Source: JAFAHD01 sp963772515 (GTDB lineage Bacteria; Vulcanimicrobiota; Vulcanimicrobiia; Eremiobacterales; Eremiobacteraceae). Taken from it: a DNA stretch of 64,000 nucleotides. The notes under the pieces were generated by a model. It was not told the DNA's origin. It searched no databases and worked only from the letters and a program-made list of their open reading frames with translations. The stretch's first letter is position 1. Each line of letters begins with the position of its first letter. Positions 27,991 through 36,891 of this stretch are shown here, one piece after another. The translations under genes were made by a program, and so were the position numbers. Where the stretch lies: assembly GCA_963772515.1 (NCBI GenBank), contig CAVYXC010000003.1, positions 62,001 through 126,000 on the forward strand, in the 5' to 3' direction.

Positions 27991-29751
27991 ACACGTCAAC
28001 CATCCCGCCAGAAGAGCTGGAGTATGGGCTCGATCTCGCCGGCATCGACCCGGCCTCGTTGAGCGACGCGCTGCGCGCCGTCGCGGCCGATGCCATGCTC
28101 AACCCCGCGATGTTGACGACGTGGCTGGGCGGCCTTTCGATCGCCGAGCAGACCGTCGGTCTGAACACCTTGCGCCGCATGCAGGGCGAGGACCCTCCCC
28201 CATCGGCCATCGTGCCGATGGACGACAAACGATTCAACGACCCGGCGTGGAAGAGCAATCCCTTCTTGTTCGGCGCGCTAGAAGACTACTTCGTGCGTTC
28301 GACCGCGGCGCTGCAGCTTGTCGATGCTTCGCGCCTGCCCGAAGCGACGCGCCACAAAGCGCGCTTCGCCGTCAAGCTGATGATGGACGCGCTCGCGCCG
28401 AGCAACGTGCCGTGGATGAACCCGGCGGTCGTCAAAGAGGCCATGAACAGCGGCGGTGCCAGCCTCGTCCGCGGGCTGCAGAACTACCTCGACGACGTGA
28501 AGAACAACGGCGGCCAGCCGCGCCAAGTCGATACTTCAGGTTTCAAGCTGGGCGTGAATCTCGCGGCGACGCCCGGGCGGGTCGTCTATCGCAACAAGCT
28601 GATCGAGCTCATCGCCTACGAGCCGCAGACGCCCAAAGTGCACGCGATACCGTTGCTGTGCAGCCCGCCGTGGATCAACAAGTATTACATCATGGACCTG
28701 GCGCCCGGGCGCTCGTTCGTCGAATGGGCGATCAAGCATGGCCACCAGACCTTCATGATCAGCTATCGCAACCCCGATGAGTCAATGGCCGCCTACACGA
28801 TGGACGACTACCTGCGCGAGGGTCTGCTCGCCGCGATCGACGTCGTGCACGACGTCACCGGCGCGAAGAAGATCAATCTCAACGGGCTGTGCCTCGGCGG
28901 CACGCTCGTGATCATCGCGCTCGCGTATCTCGCGGCGAAGGGGCAGGCTGGCCGCATCAGCAGTGCGACGGTGACCAACACATTGGTGGATTTCTCGCTG
29001 CCTGGCGATCTGGGCGTGTTCACCGACGAAGCGTCTGTGAGCAAGCTCGAGGCTCGCATGCAACAGCGCGGATATCTGGAGGCCGGCGAGATGGCCGGCA
29101 CGTTCAACGCGCTGCGCGCCAACGACCTTATCTGGAGCTACGTCGTCAACAATTGGTTCATGGGGAAGAACCCGCCTGCGTTCGACATCCTCGCATGGAA
29201 CGGTGACAGCACGCGCATGCCCGCGGTCATGCACTCGCAATATCTGCGCGCATGCTATCTGCGCAATGCGATCATCGAGCCGGGAGAGTTCGCCATCGCC
29301 GGCGTCAAGATCGATCTCGCGCAAGATCCGCACGCCGCTGTACGTGCTCGGCGCCGAGTCCGATCATATCGCGTTGTGGCACGCGAGCTATGCGACGACC
29401 CAGTGGGTGGGCGGCGATGCCAAGTACACGCTGACCAACTCCGGGCACGTCGCGGGCATCGTCAATCCGCCCGGCAACCCGAAGTCGCACTATTGGACCA
29501 AACCGCGCGTGACCAAGGGGCAGAGTCCGCAGGCATGGCGCGATTCGGCGACGCGCCACGACGGCAGCTGGTGGAACGATTGGAGCGCATGGGTCGCACG
29601 CCACGCCGGTGCGCGCACCTCGCCGGCAAAACTGCCTCAGGGCGAGCCGGCTCCAGGCGTGTACGTGCGCGACAAAGTCGGCGCGACGTTCGGCAGCAAC
29701 GGCAAACCGCGCCCGGCGACGACAAAAGCGCGCCGGAGCCGGCGCAAGTGA
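27987..29751 (+). CDS. phaC: Poly(3-hydroxyalkanoate) synthase PhaC (frameshifted)
   Basis: Polymerises hydroxyacyl-CoA into PHA at granule surfaces. The lipase box GLCLGG carries the catalytic cysteine near residue 307. The frame from GTG 27987 is intact to VKIDLA, then shifts +1 within GCGC at 29319-29322. Resuming one base later gives KIRTPLYVLGAESDHI (catalytic Asp) and SGHVAGIVNPPGNPK (catalytic His), ending at 29751. Repaired length is about 587 residues, class I-like in size. A basic Lys/Arg tail closes the protein. As sequenced, the catalytic Asp and His would be lost, so this is either an assembly indel or a dead synthase. Confidence 0.9.
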
Positions 29752-30101
29752 GCACGCGCGACGACGCCGTCTGGAAAAGCCTGGGCGAATTCATCAAGGC
29801 GCAACGCGAGCTCGCGAATCTTTCGCTGCGCCAGCTCGCCGAGCTCGCCAAGGTGTCAAACCCATACCTGAGCCAGGTCGAGCGGGGCTTGTATAAGCCC
29901 TCGGCAGAGGTCCTCAAGAACCTCGCCAATGCGCTGCACATGTCGGCCGAGACCATGTACGGCCAGGCCGGCCTGCTCGACGAGGATAGCAAGAACGTCG
30001 CCCCGCACGGCGTCGAGTCCGCGATCAAATTGGACCCCGGCCTCAGCCAGGATCAAAAAGAGACCCTCATCCGCATCTACCGAGGCTTCACCGAGCACTA
30101 A
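29748..30101 (+). CDS. XRE-family transcriptional regulator of the PHA locus
   Basis: 117 residues with an XRE helix-turn-helix (about residues 10-65): FIKAQRELANLSLRQLAELA, SNPYLSQVERGLYKPSAEVL. GTG 29748 overlaps the true phaC stop (GTGA). The C-terminal half (about 70-117) is short with DPGLSQDQKETLIRIYRGF. Its place between the synthase and the phasin gene suggests that it regulates granule genes, as PhaR does in other phyla with an unrelated fold. A near-palindrome over the phasin promoter is a candidate operator. Confidence 0.87.
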   Translation: MSTRDDAVWKSLGEFIKAQRELANLSLRQLAELAKVSNPYLSQVERGLYKPSAEVLKNLANALHMSAETMYGQAGLLDEDSKNVAPHGVESAIKLDPGLSQDQKETLIRIYRGFTEH

Positions 30102-30154
30102 AAACCTGCAGCGACCTAGGTCGCCGCGATAGGCTGCGTCCCGTTCTGCGGCAC

Positions 30155-30184
30155 TTGACGTACGCAGCACGTGCTTGGTATACT
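30155..30184 (+). promoter_or_regulatory. Promoter of the phasin gene
   Basis: TTGACG (30155-30160) and TATACT (30179-30184) are spaced by 18 bases, like the promoter before the M-box. A GCACGTGC palindrome lies in the spacer. Confidence 0.7.
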
Positions 30185-30192
30185 TAGCATAC
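30178..30192. promoter_or_regulatory. Candidate operator over the phasin -10 element
   Basis: GTATACTTAGCATAC is a near-perfect inverted repeat (12 of 15 positions symmetric) overlapping the -10 hexamer. A repressor bound here would block the promoter; the adjacent XRE protein is the obvious candidate. Confidence 0.4.
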
Positions 30193-30233
30193 AGTTTAAC
30201 ACCACCGCACACGCGGACCAAAAGGAGACCACA

Positions 30234-30557
30234 ATGCCTACATACACCGAGTATCTCGAAAAAGTCCAAGAAGACGTTCTGACCCAGATCAAAGAGGCTC
30301 AGGATGCCAGCCTGAAGAGCATGGAATCGCTGCGCGAGATCGCGGCCAATTATCCGACGACCGTTCCGGCGATGCCCAAGTTCGAAGGCTTCCCGACACC
30401 CGCGCAAGTCATCGAGCAGAGCTTCGAGTTCGCCGAGAAGTTCCTCGAGATCCGCAAGGGTTACACCCTCAAGATCGCCGAGCTGATCGAGACCGCGCAA
30501 AAGCAGGCCGTCGACGCGTCGCGCAACGTCGCCAAGACCGCCAAGCACCACAACTAA
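30234..30557 (+). CDS. Phasin family protein
   Basis: 107 residues, helical, coating PHA granules. It begins MPTYTEYLEKVQEDVLTQIK and contains FEFAEKFLEIRKGYTLKIAELIE and a Lys/Ala-rich tail, all typical of phasin-like coiled coils. ATG 30234 is set by AAAGGAG 13 bases upstream. It has its own promoter and terminator, consistent with high expression relative to the synthase. Confidence 0.85.
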   Translation: MPTYTEYLEKVQEDVLTQIKEAQDASLKSMESLREIAANYPTTVPAMPKFEGFPTPAQVIEQSFEFAEKFLEIRKGYTLKIAELIETAQKQAVDASRNVAKTAKHHN

Positions 30558-30593
30558 CCAAATATAGCGTAATAGCAGAAGCGAGAAGCGAGA

Positions 30594-30625
30594 CCGCCGT
30601 TGGGAATCCAACGGCGGCTTTTTTT
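30594..30625 (+). terminator. Rho-independent terminator of the phasin gene
   Basis: Ten-pair stem CCGCCGTTGG / CCAACGGCGG with loop GAAT, then C and TTTTTTT. The T-run touches the stop codon of the leftward gene on the other strand. Confidence 0.92.
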
Positions 30626-31010
30626 ATGCGGTCGGTGCCTGGGGCTCCGGAGGCGGCGGTGCGGGCGGTGGCGGCGGCGGTGGCGCCTGTGTCGGCGGGA
30701 CGAGCTGGTACGGCGGGTCCGCCGTCGGCGGCTCGGGCGGCATGCGTCCGCCCGAAAGGGCGACGCGCAGGCGCCGGTTGGTGACCTCGATCGGCCAATC
30801 GGTGAACGCGAAGACGATGAGCAGCACGAGATTGACGACCGGCACCAGCATCAACAGGCTATACGCGCCCGGATAGCCCGCCTTGGCCGCGATGCGCCAG
30901 TAGATCCAGATGGTGAACGCCATGATCGCGAGGATGACGAGAAACCAAAGACCGAACGCGACCGCGGTCAGCGCGGCCCACCCCGCGTCTAGGTGGTTCC
31001 CTGAGTCCAT
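30624..31010 (-). CDS. Small membrane protein with proline-rich tail
   Basis: 128 residues with two transmembrane helices (about 10-35 and 50-70, the latter LLMLVPVVNLVLLIVFAFTD), followed by a tail of prolines (about 100-128). The helix pair with WP and the NRRLR motif resembles small DUF805/YIP-type membrane proteins, but I do not assign a family. It lies 9 bases after the next gene on this strand. Confidence 0.6.
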   Translation of the reverse strand: MDSGNHLDAGWAALTAVAFGLWFLVILAIMAFTIWIYWRIAAKAGYPGAYSLLMLVPVVNLVLLIVFAFTDWPIEVTNRRLRVALSGGRMPPEPPTADPPYQLVPPTQAPPPPPPPAPPPPEPQAPTA

Positions 31011-31019
31011 GAAAAGTCG

Positions 31020-31604
31020 TTAGTGCCCGGGGTAGCCCGGTTGGCCCGGTTGGCCTGGGTATCCACCGCCAGGACCGCCTCCGGGACCGCCGCCGGGAAC
31101 GCCTCCGCCGCCGGGTCCGGGGCTGGCCGAGTCGACAGGCGGCGGCACGCGCGTGTGCTGCGCGCCCTGGAACGGTTTGTCGACGCCGTTGATCGTGATC
31201 GTGCCGAACATGTCGGCGATGCCGTCAAGCGTCGCATCGAGTTTGCCGACGACCGTGGCGTCCGGCGCGTTGGACGATTTGATGTCGAGCTTCAGGTGCG
31301 CGCCCTCGCGCACGCCGCTGATGAAGTAATTCGTCTTCTTATCGGGACTCCAGGTGCCGGCGACTGTCGTGCCGTCCGCCTTGAGCGTCATCCACGAGTA
31401 CTGGATGTCCTTTTCCTCGATGATGATCTGCCATCTGCCATTGGGGATGAGCGCGAGTTCCATGAACGGCGTCGGAACCGGCGTGGGTGTCGCGGACGGC
31501 GACGCAGCCGCGCGCGCGATCGTGACAGAGGTCGTCGTCCAGCCGGCCGCCAGTGCGAGCGCGGCGAGTCCGGCAAATGCTAGGCCCTGAATGCGTTTGA
31601 CCAT
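31020..31604 (-). CDS. Secreted hypothetical protein with Gly/Pro-rich tail
   Basis: 194 residues. MVKRIQGLAFAGLAALALAAG is a signal peptide or anchor, followed by a Pro/Thr linker and a beta-rich domain (GRWQIIIEEKDIQYSWMTL, LKLDIKSSNAPDATVVGKLD). The tail (about 160-194) is a Gly/Pro repeat. ATG 31604 is chosen because the signal peptide begins there. No family is recognised. Confidence 0.65.
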   Translation of the reverse strand: MVKRIQGLAFAGLAALALAAGWTTTSVTIARAAASPSATPTPVPTPFMELALIPNGRWQIIIEEKDIQYSWMTLKADGTTVAGTWSPDKKTNYFISGVREGAHLKLDIKSSNAPDATVVGKLDATLDGIADMFGTITINGVDKPFQGAQHTRVPPPVDSASPGPGGGGVPGGGPGGGPGGGYPGQPGQPGYPGH

Positions 31605-31692
31605 GATGAATGCTAGTACGACTTCGGCGCGAACGCGACCTGGCGGGCAAGCGCGGGAGTATTTCAGCGGCCGTGCGATAAATGGCGCTTGC

Positions 31693-32148
31693 ATGAGCGC
31701 GGCATCTACGTCGGGACACGCGTCGCATTGCGTCATCTATACGGATGGCGGCGCGCGCGGCAATCCGGGTCCCGCCGCGGCGGGCGCCGTCATTCTCGGC
31801 GACGATGGCCGCGTGGTCGCCGAGATCAGCGAATACCTCGGCGTGGCGACCAACAACGTCGCCGAATATCGTGCACTGCTGCTCGCGCTGCGGCGCGCGC
31901 TCGATGAGGGCTTTCGCCGCGCCGACATCTGCATGGACAGCGAGCTGATCGTGCGTCAGCTCGGTGGTCAATACAAGGTCAAGGACGCCAAGATCGTGCC
32001 GCTGCACGCCAAGGCCCGCCACATGCTGCGCGAATTCGATGACGCGACCGTGACCCACGTGCGCCGCGAGCAGAACAAGCACGCCGACAAGTTGGTCAAC
32101 GCAGCCTTGGACGCGGTGGCAGAGCAGAAGCGCCTGGACGAGTCCTAG
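31693..32148 (+). CDS. rnhA: Ribonuclease HI family protein
   Basis: 151 residues. Degrades the RNA strand of RNA-DNA hybrids. IYTDGGARGNPGP carries the first catalytic Asp, NVAEYRALLLAL the Glu, MDSELIVRQL the second Asp, and NKHADKLVNAALD the last. It lacks the basic protrusion and hybrid-binding domain, as in the short RNase H-like group. ATG 31693 fits the family start. The stop shares a CTAG with the convergent gene's stop. Confidence 0.9.
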   Translation: MSAASTSGHASHCVIYTDGGARGNPGPAAAGAVILGDDGRVVAEISEYLGVATNNVAEYRALLLALRRALDEGFRRADICMDSELIVRQLGGQYKVKDAKIVPLHAKARHMLREFDDATVTHVRREQNKHADKLVNAALDAVAEQKRLDES

Positions 32149-32531
32149 TGGAAGGGAAAATGACTTATCGCGGGGTTCGTCGGCGGAACAATTTGGACGG
32201 AAACGGTTCTGGTCCCGGATGTCGTGTTGACGATCACCGTTGAGGGCGAGCCGGCTTGGTAGTATGCGGCGATCGTCCCCGTGCCGGCCAAGCAGAACAA
32301 TCCCTTGGCAGAGCCGAGCTCGAAATCGTATGCGAATGGCTTCGCTTCGGGCACGAGTTGGCTCGGCGGGCACGCATTCGCGCTCGCGACCGTGACGACG
32401 CCCTTGCCGACCTGATACGCCGCAAGCGCGGATGGATTGCCGAGCTTCCACGTGTAGGTGAATGCCCCTGAGGGGCTTGCATTGAGCGAGACAAGCAAGC
32501 CCCCGAGCAGCACGAGCGCGATTCGTTTCAT
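32145..32531 (-). CDS. Secreted hypothetical protein
   Basis: 128 residues with signal peptide MKRIALVLLGGLLVSLNASP. Two cysteines (in NACPPSQ and GLFCLAG) could form a disulfide. Beta-strand-rich pattern after that. It follows 7 bases after the next secreted gene on this strand and probably shares its operon. No family recognised. Confidence 0.6.
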   Translation of the reverse strand: MKRIALVLLGGLLVSLNASPSGAFTYTWKLGNPSALAAYQVGKGVVTVASANACPPSQLVPEAKPFAYDFELGSAKGLFCLAGTGTIAAYYQAGSPSTVIVNTTSGTRTVSVQIVPPTNPAISHFPFH

Positions 32532-32538
32532 GTCCGAC

Positions 32539-33357
32539 TCACGGCCCCGGTGTCGCACCACCGTGTCGCGCGACGCACGCCTGGTATTGCTCCGCGTCGT
32601 ATTTCGCCGCGGCCTGGTACGCCGCGACCCCTGCCCCGGGCCCTAGCTCGCCGGGCGCGGGAGGTGAGATCTGATGGCACGGGTTCGGTCCGTAGAACGC
32701 GATCGCCAGCAAGACCTCAGCGTTTTGTCCAGCGCTGAGCACGGTGTCTTTGGTGGTCACGGCGGGATTGGGTGGGAATATCTTCCAGTAGATGAAGTCC
32801 AAGGGATTCGCCGCGGTGATCGTCACCGCAGACTTGTCGGTGTAGACCACCGTCTGCGGCGTCACCCACCCGTTGCTGGCCGGAGTGACAGAAGCGATCG
32901 GCGTGCCGGCGATTCTCTTGTTCTGGTCTACTTGGAAACCCATCGTTCTTACGTTCACACGGCCGCCGCCGCACGGCGGCGTCAAGCACGCGGGCTGGAA
33001 CAAGTACCACGCGGTGGCGTTAAACGTTGGTTCGCTCTTCCAGGTCTTCACCGCCACCCCGATGGTGGTGTGGAGCTTGCTGTATACATCCCAGAAGAGA
33101 AACATGTAGGACCCTTTGGGGCCCGACAGCGATTTGTCGGCCACGATATTCGCCGTCTTACCGGATTGCAAGCAGAGCGTCTGGGTGCCGGAACCGGGAA
33201 TCACCTTTCCAGTATCGATGTTACGATAGATCTCGTTCATGAGCGTTCCGGGCGGACACTTGGCTGCGGCCGGCGCGGTGCCGAACGCGACTAGTGCTGC
33301 ACAGAACGCGGCCGCTAGAAATGAATTGAGAAGAGCGGTCTTCGCGATCGATCTCAT
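32539..33357 (-). CDS. Secreted hypothetical protein
   Basis: 272 residues with signal peptide (MRSIAKTALLNSFLAAAFCA to APAAAKC) and six or more cysteines in mature positions (KCPPG, LCLQSG, ACLTPPCGGG, NPCHQ, QACVARHG), suggesting disulfides. ATG 33357 is chosen over an upstream GTG because GGGAG stands 8 bases before it. It leads the two-gene secreted operon. Not recognised. Confidence 0.62.
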   Translation of the reverse strand: MRSIAKTALLNSFLAAAFCAALVAFGTAPAAAKCPPGTLMNEIYRNIDTGKVIPGSGTQTLCLQSGKTANIVADKSLSGPKGSYMFLFWDVYSKLHTTIGVAVKTWKSEPTFNATAWYLFQPACLTPPCGGGRVNVRTMGFQVDQNKRIAGTPIASVTPASNGWVTPQTVVYTDKSAVTITAANPLDFIYWKIFPPNPAVTTKDTVLSAGQNAEVLLAIAFYGPNPCHQISPPAPGELGPGAGVAAYQAAAKYDAEQYQACVARHGGATPGP

Positions 33358-33469
33358 ATGCACTACTCCCTGTCAGTGAAAGGCCAGAAACTGCCTTCGT
33401 GAGACTAACGGAAAGCGGAGCCGCATAGTTTCCTATCGGTAAGCGGCTTCCCCCTGGGAGTGGAAGCGA

Positions 33470-35329
33470 TCAGGCGCTCGCCCGAGCCCGCTGCGATTGC
33501 GCCAGCACCTCAGCCGCCATCTCGTAACGGTCCTGCGGTATGAGATACGCGCCGGCCGCGCCGTGCGTATGTTCGAGTTCTTGGAGGAGCTCGCGCGCGA
33601 TCGCGATGCCCTCTGCCCGCTCGTCCTTCGCGCCCTTGATGCGGTCGCGGATGGATTGCGGCACCGACATACCGGGCACTTCGTTGTGCAAGAACTCGGC
33701 GTTGCGATAGCTGCGCAGCAGCAGCACGCCGACGAGCACGGGGAAATTGAGCGCCGCCATCCGATCGAGGAACGGCCTGATCGCGGCGACCTCGTAGATC
33801 GGCTGCGTCATCGCAAAATCGGCGCCGGCCGCGAGCTTCTCGTCGAACTTCTTGAACTCGACGTCGAGATCGCGCGCCAACGGGTTGACCGCGACACCCA
33901 CGCGGAAACGCGTCGGCGGGCCGACGTCCGTGCCCGCGTGATCTTTGCCATGGTTGAGCGCGTTGACGATCTCGGTCAGCCCGACGGACGTCACGTCGAA
34001 TACCGATGTCGCCTTGGGAAAATCGCCGACATTGCTCGGGTCGCCGGTCAGCGCCAGGATCGCGGTGATCCCGAGCGCGGCCGCGCCCAGCAGCTCGCTT
34101 TGCAACCCGAGCAGGTTGCGATCGCGGCACGTGAAGTGCAGGATCGTCGCGAGTTTGGTCTCGCGCATGATGAGATGGGCGAGCGCTGAGCTGGACATGC
34201 GCAATCGCGCGGTCGGATTGTCGGAGATGTCCACCGCGTCGGCGCCCGCCGCTTCGAGCAGCTTGGCGCCGGCGATCGCCGCGGAGTAATCGACGCCGCG
34301 CGGAGGCGACACCTCGACGGTGGTGACGAACTCCTTGCCGAGCTTGCGCTCGAAGCTCGTGAGCGCACGTTGTACGGGCAGCGTGACACGTGCCGGTTCG
34401 GGTGAGGCCGGGCGCTCTTCCGCTGCGGCGAAGACACGCGCGGTGCGCGCTTCGACGTGTTTGCCATGGACTTCGGCGCGCATGGCCGCGATGTGCTCGG
34501 GCGTCGTGCCGCAGCAGCCGCCGATGACGTTGGCGCCGAGCGCCACGAAATCGCGCGCGAAGCGACGGAAATATTCCGGCGAAGATTGATACACCGCGCG
34601 GTCGTCGATGCGATGCGGGTAGCCGGCGTTGGGCATGACGAAGATCGGCGCCTCGATGTGGCCGATCACGGGCGCGAGCACGTCGAACACGCCCTGCGGC
34701 CCAACCGCGCAATTCACGCCGAGCGCGTCCGCGCCGCTTTCGCGCAGCCGGCGCAAGGCTGGCAGCAGCGGATCTCCACCCGGCGTCTTGCCGTCCTCGA
34801 TGACCGAGAGCGAGACCACGACCGGCAATGCGCCGGCGATGCGTTTGGCAGCCGCCAGGGCCAGCAGCGCTTCCTCGACGCTGCCGAAGGTCTCGAGCAG
34901 AAGGAGATCGGGCTTGCCCGCGACGACCGCCGCGATGTGCTCGGCGAACACTTCGCTGGCCTCGCCATGCTCCACCAAGCCGAGCGGGCGCATCAGCGCG
35001 CCGAGTGGCCCGATCGACCCTGCGACGTACGCGCGGCCGCCTGCCGCTTCGCGCGCCAGCCGCACGCCGGCCGCGTTGATCTCAGCCAGCTGCTCGCGCA
35101 ATTCGTGTGCGGCAAGCTTGAGCCGGTTGGCGGCAAAGGTGTTGGACTCGATGAGCTGCGCGCCGGCTGCGATATAGTCCGCATGCGCGCGCGAGACCAA
35201 GTCGGGGTGGTCGAGGTTGAGCCGCTCGACGCTCGTCGTCGCCGCGGGCGCGCGCTCGAGCAGCAGCGTGCCCATCGCGCCGTCGGCGAGCAGCACTTCG
35301 GAATTCCAACGCGAGGCGATCGGTTTCAC
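33470..35329 (-). CDS. Bifunctional homocysteine S-methyltransferase / methylenetetrahydrofolate reductase
   Basis: 619 residues. Domain 1 (about 1-290) is the Zn-dependent homocysteine methyltransferase: LLADGAMGTLLLERA opens it, GVNCAVGP and GGCCGTTPEH carry the three zinc cysteines. Domain 2 (about 325-610) is MTHFR: TTVEVSPPRGVDYSAAI, ALTGDPSNVGDF, VNPLARDLDVE, and TQPIYEVAAIRPF bind folate and FAD. The same fusion occurs as YitJ in Bacillus. GTG 35329 is chosen with AGAAGG upstream. It diverges from the peptidase gene. Confidence 0.93.
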   Translation of the reverse strand: MKPIASRWNSEVLLADGAMGTLLLERAPAATTSVERLNLDHPDLVSRAHADYIAAGAQLIESNTFAANRLKLAAHELREQLAEINAAGVRLAREAAGGRAYVAGSIGPLGALMRPLGLVEHGEASEVFAEHIAAVVAGKPDLLLLETFGSVEEALLALAAAKRIAGALPVVVSLSVIEDGKTPGGDPLLPALRRLRESGADALGVNCAVGPQGVFDVLAPVIGHIEAPIFVMPNAGYPHRIDDRAVYQSSPEYFRRFARDFVALGANVIGGCCGTTPEHIAAMRAEVHGKHVEARTARVFAAAEERPASPEPARVTLPVQRALTSFERKLGKEFVTTVEVSPPRGVDYSAAIAGAKLLEAAGADAVDISDNPTARLRMSSSALAHLIMRETKLATILHFTCRDRNLLGLQSELLGAAALGITAILALTGDPSNVGDFPKATSVFDVTSVGLTEIVNALNHGKDHAGTDVGPPTRFRVGVAVNPLARDLDVEFKKFDEKLAAGADFAMTQPIYEVAAIRPFLDRMAALNFPVLVGVLLLRSYRNAEFLHNEVPGMSVPQSIRDRIKGAKDERAEGIAIARELLQELEHTHGAAGAYLIPQDRYEMAAEVLAQSQRARASA

Positions 35330-35383
35330 GGTGACCTTCTCTCGCGCGCCCCTTTGCGGGGCCGCCGAGGATGCCCTTGTCGC

Positions 35384-36244
35384 ATGGAAGAAGCGCGCGT
35401 CTCGATGATGCCGTCGCCGAAGGCGCCCACGATCTTCGTGTCCATCGACATGGAGGGGTGTGCCACACTCGTGCACTGGGATGAAGTACGCCCGTCTGAC
35501 GGCGCGGCGTATCGCCGGGCGCAGCGGATCATGACTGCGGAGGCCAATGCGGTCATCGAGGGGGCGTTTGCGGGCGGAGCGGGGCGCGTGATCGTCAACG
35601 ACTCGCATTCGACGATGCGCAACCTCTTGCTCGCCGAGCTGGACCCGCGCGCCGAGGTCGTCGCCGGGCGCATCAAGCGCGATTTCATGCTGCAGGGACT
35701 GACGCCGGAGTGCGCCGCGGCGTTTTTCGTCGGCTATCACGGCGCGATCGGCGACGCGCATGCGGTCATGGGGCACACCTATAGTCCGCGCATCATCTAC
35801 GAATGCCGCTTGAACGGCGAGGCGGTGAGCGAGCTGCCGATCAATGCGGCGCTGGCCGGCCATCATGGCGTGCCGGTGGCGCTCGTCTCGGCGGACGCGA
35901 CGACGCTTGAGGAAGCGGCCCGGGTGCTGCCCTGGGCGCGCAGGGTGCAGACCAAGACAAGCCTGAGCTACTATGCGGCGGATTGCCGTTCGCCGGGCGC
36001 GGTGTGCGCAGAATTGCGGCAGATGTCGGAGCGTGCACTTGCCGAGCTTGGAGCGTTTGAACCGCTGCGCGTCGAATTGCCCCTGGACATGGAAATAGAC
36101 ACCACGACCTGCGGTCACGCGGACAAGATCGCGCTCGTGCCCGGCATGCAGCGGCGCGGTCCGCGCAGGATCGGCTACGTCGCCGCGGACGCCGCCGCGA
36201 TGTACCGCGCCTTGATGAACGTCATCTACGCGGGGGCCGCATGA
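35384..36244 (+). CDS. M55 family D-aminopeptidase (DppA-like)
   Basis: 286 residues. DppA is a Zn-dependent self-compartmentalising peptidase of D-Ala-containing peptides. Metal ligands are present: SIDMEG (Asp, Glu), NDSH (His), GYHG (His) and a Glu in NGEAVSE. ATG 35406 and 35409 are alternative starts, since homology begins at APTIFVSIDMEG. It overlaps the next gene by ATGA. Confidence 0.88.
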   Translation: MEEARVSMMPSPKAPTIFVSIDMEGCATLVHWDEVRPSDGAAYRRAQRIMTAEANAVIEGAFAGGAGRVIVNDSHSTMRNLLLAELDPRAEVVAGRIKRDFMLQGLTPECAAAFFVGYHGAIGDAHAVMGHTYSPRIIYECRLNGEAVSELPINAALAGHHGVPVALVSADATTLEEAARVLPWARRVQTKTSLSYYAADCRSPGAVCAELRQMSERALAELGAFEPLRVELPLDMEIDTTTCGHADKIALVPGMQRRGPRRIGYVAADAAAMYRALMNVIYAGAA

Positions 36245-36891
36245 ACGAGCAACAGCGTTCGTGGCTCGTCATAATCATATCGGGGATCGTCATCTTCGTC
36301 GTGTTGGTGGCTTTCGTCGGCCCCTATCTGAAGCGCGAGAACGCCGTCAACCAGGTCCTCAACGCGCGCAGCACCTGGACGGTCACCATGCAGCAGTACC
36401 TGCACCAGGGTCCGATCTCAGAACAGACGTACCGCATCAGCAACGATGACGGCAAGGTTTCGATGTTCTACTCGGCGACCAACCGCGATAGCACGATCAC
36501 CAAACAGTTCGAAGTGCCGCTGTTCGGGCCGGAGGCGACGTTTCTGTTCGAGGCGTTGCGCGCCGAGGGCATCTGGGGACTGCTCGACAAACCGGTTCGC
36601 GCGCATCCCAAGGACGAATACGTCTTCTTGGTCGCGCAGACGCTCGGCGATGAAGGCGGGCATCGCGTGTTCGGCTTTTCCGATCCGGAATTTTGGGCGA
36701 CGACCAAGGGCCAAGAGTATCCCGTCAATATCAAGGATCCCAAGAATCCGATCGGCGTGACGGCCGGCCGGCCGTTGCGCGATCCGCAGTACCTCAAGCT
36801 CGTGCAGCTCGTCGAGGCGTTCGGGCCCGCGAGCGTGCAGCAGGCTGAAGCCAAGATCCGCGCCGAGCTCGCCGCTTCCGAACCCCATTGA
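36241..36891 (+). CDS. Membrane-anchored hypothetical protein
   Basis: 216 residues with one N-terminal membrane helix (SWLVIIISGIVIFVVLVAFV) and a soluble domain outside. It is coupled by ATGA to the M55 gene and by TTGA to the deacetylase, so the three probably work in the cell envelope. The fold is not recognised. Confidence 0.65.
   Translation: MNEQQRSWLVIIISGIVIFVVLVAFVGPYLKRENAVNQVLNARSTWTVTMQQYLHQGPISEQTYRISNDDGKVSMFYSATNRDSTITKQFEVPLFGPEATFLFEALRAEGIWGLLDKPVRAHPKDEYVFLVAQTLGDEGGHRVFGFSDPEFWATTKGQEYPVNIKDPKNPIGVTAGRPLRDPQYLKLVQLVEAFGPASVQQAEAKIRAELAASEPH

Noticed and set aside
27987..30101. A 704-codon single frame looking like a PhaC-XRE fusion
   Set aside because: Between 29323 and 29747 this frame gives Arg/Ala-rich shadow sequence while the +1 frame gives the true PhaC C-terminus; the XRE gene just happens to return to the first frame.
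31020..31110. Collagen-like protein
   Set aside because: The Gly/Pro run is a short tail of a secreted protein and not a periodic Gly-X-Y domain.
34457..35383. 5' extension of the M55 gene frame on the plus strand
   Set aside because: It is antisense to the methyltransferase/MTHFR gene and Arg/Ala-rich; M55 homology starts after 35400.
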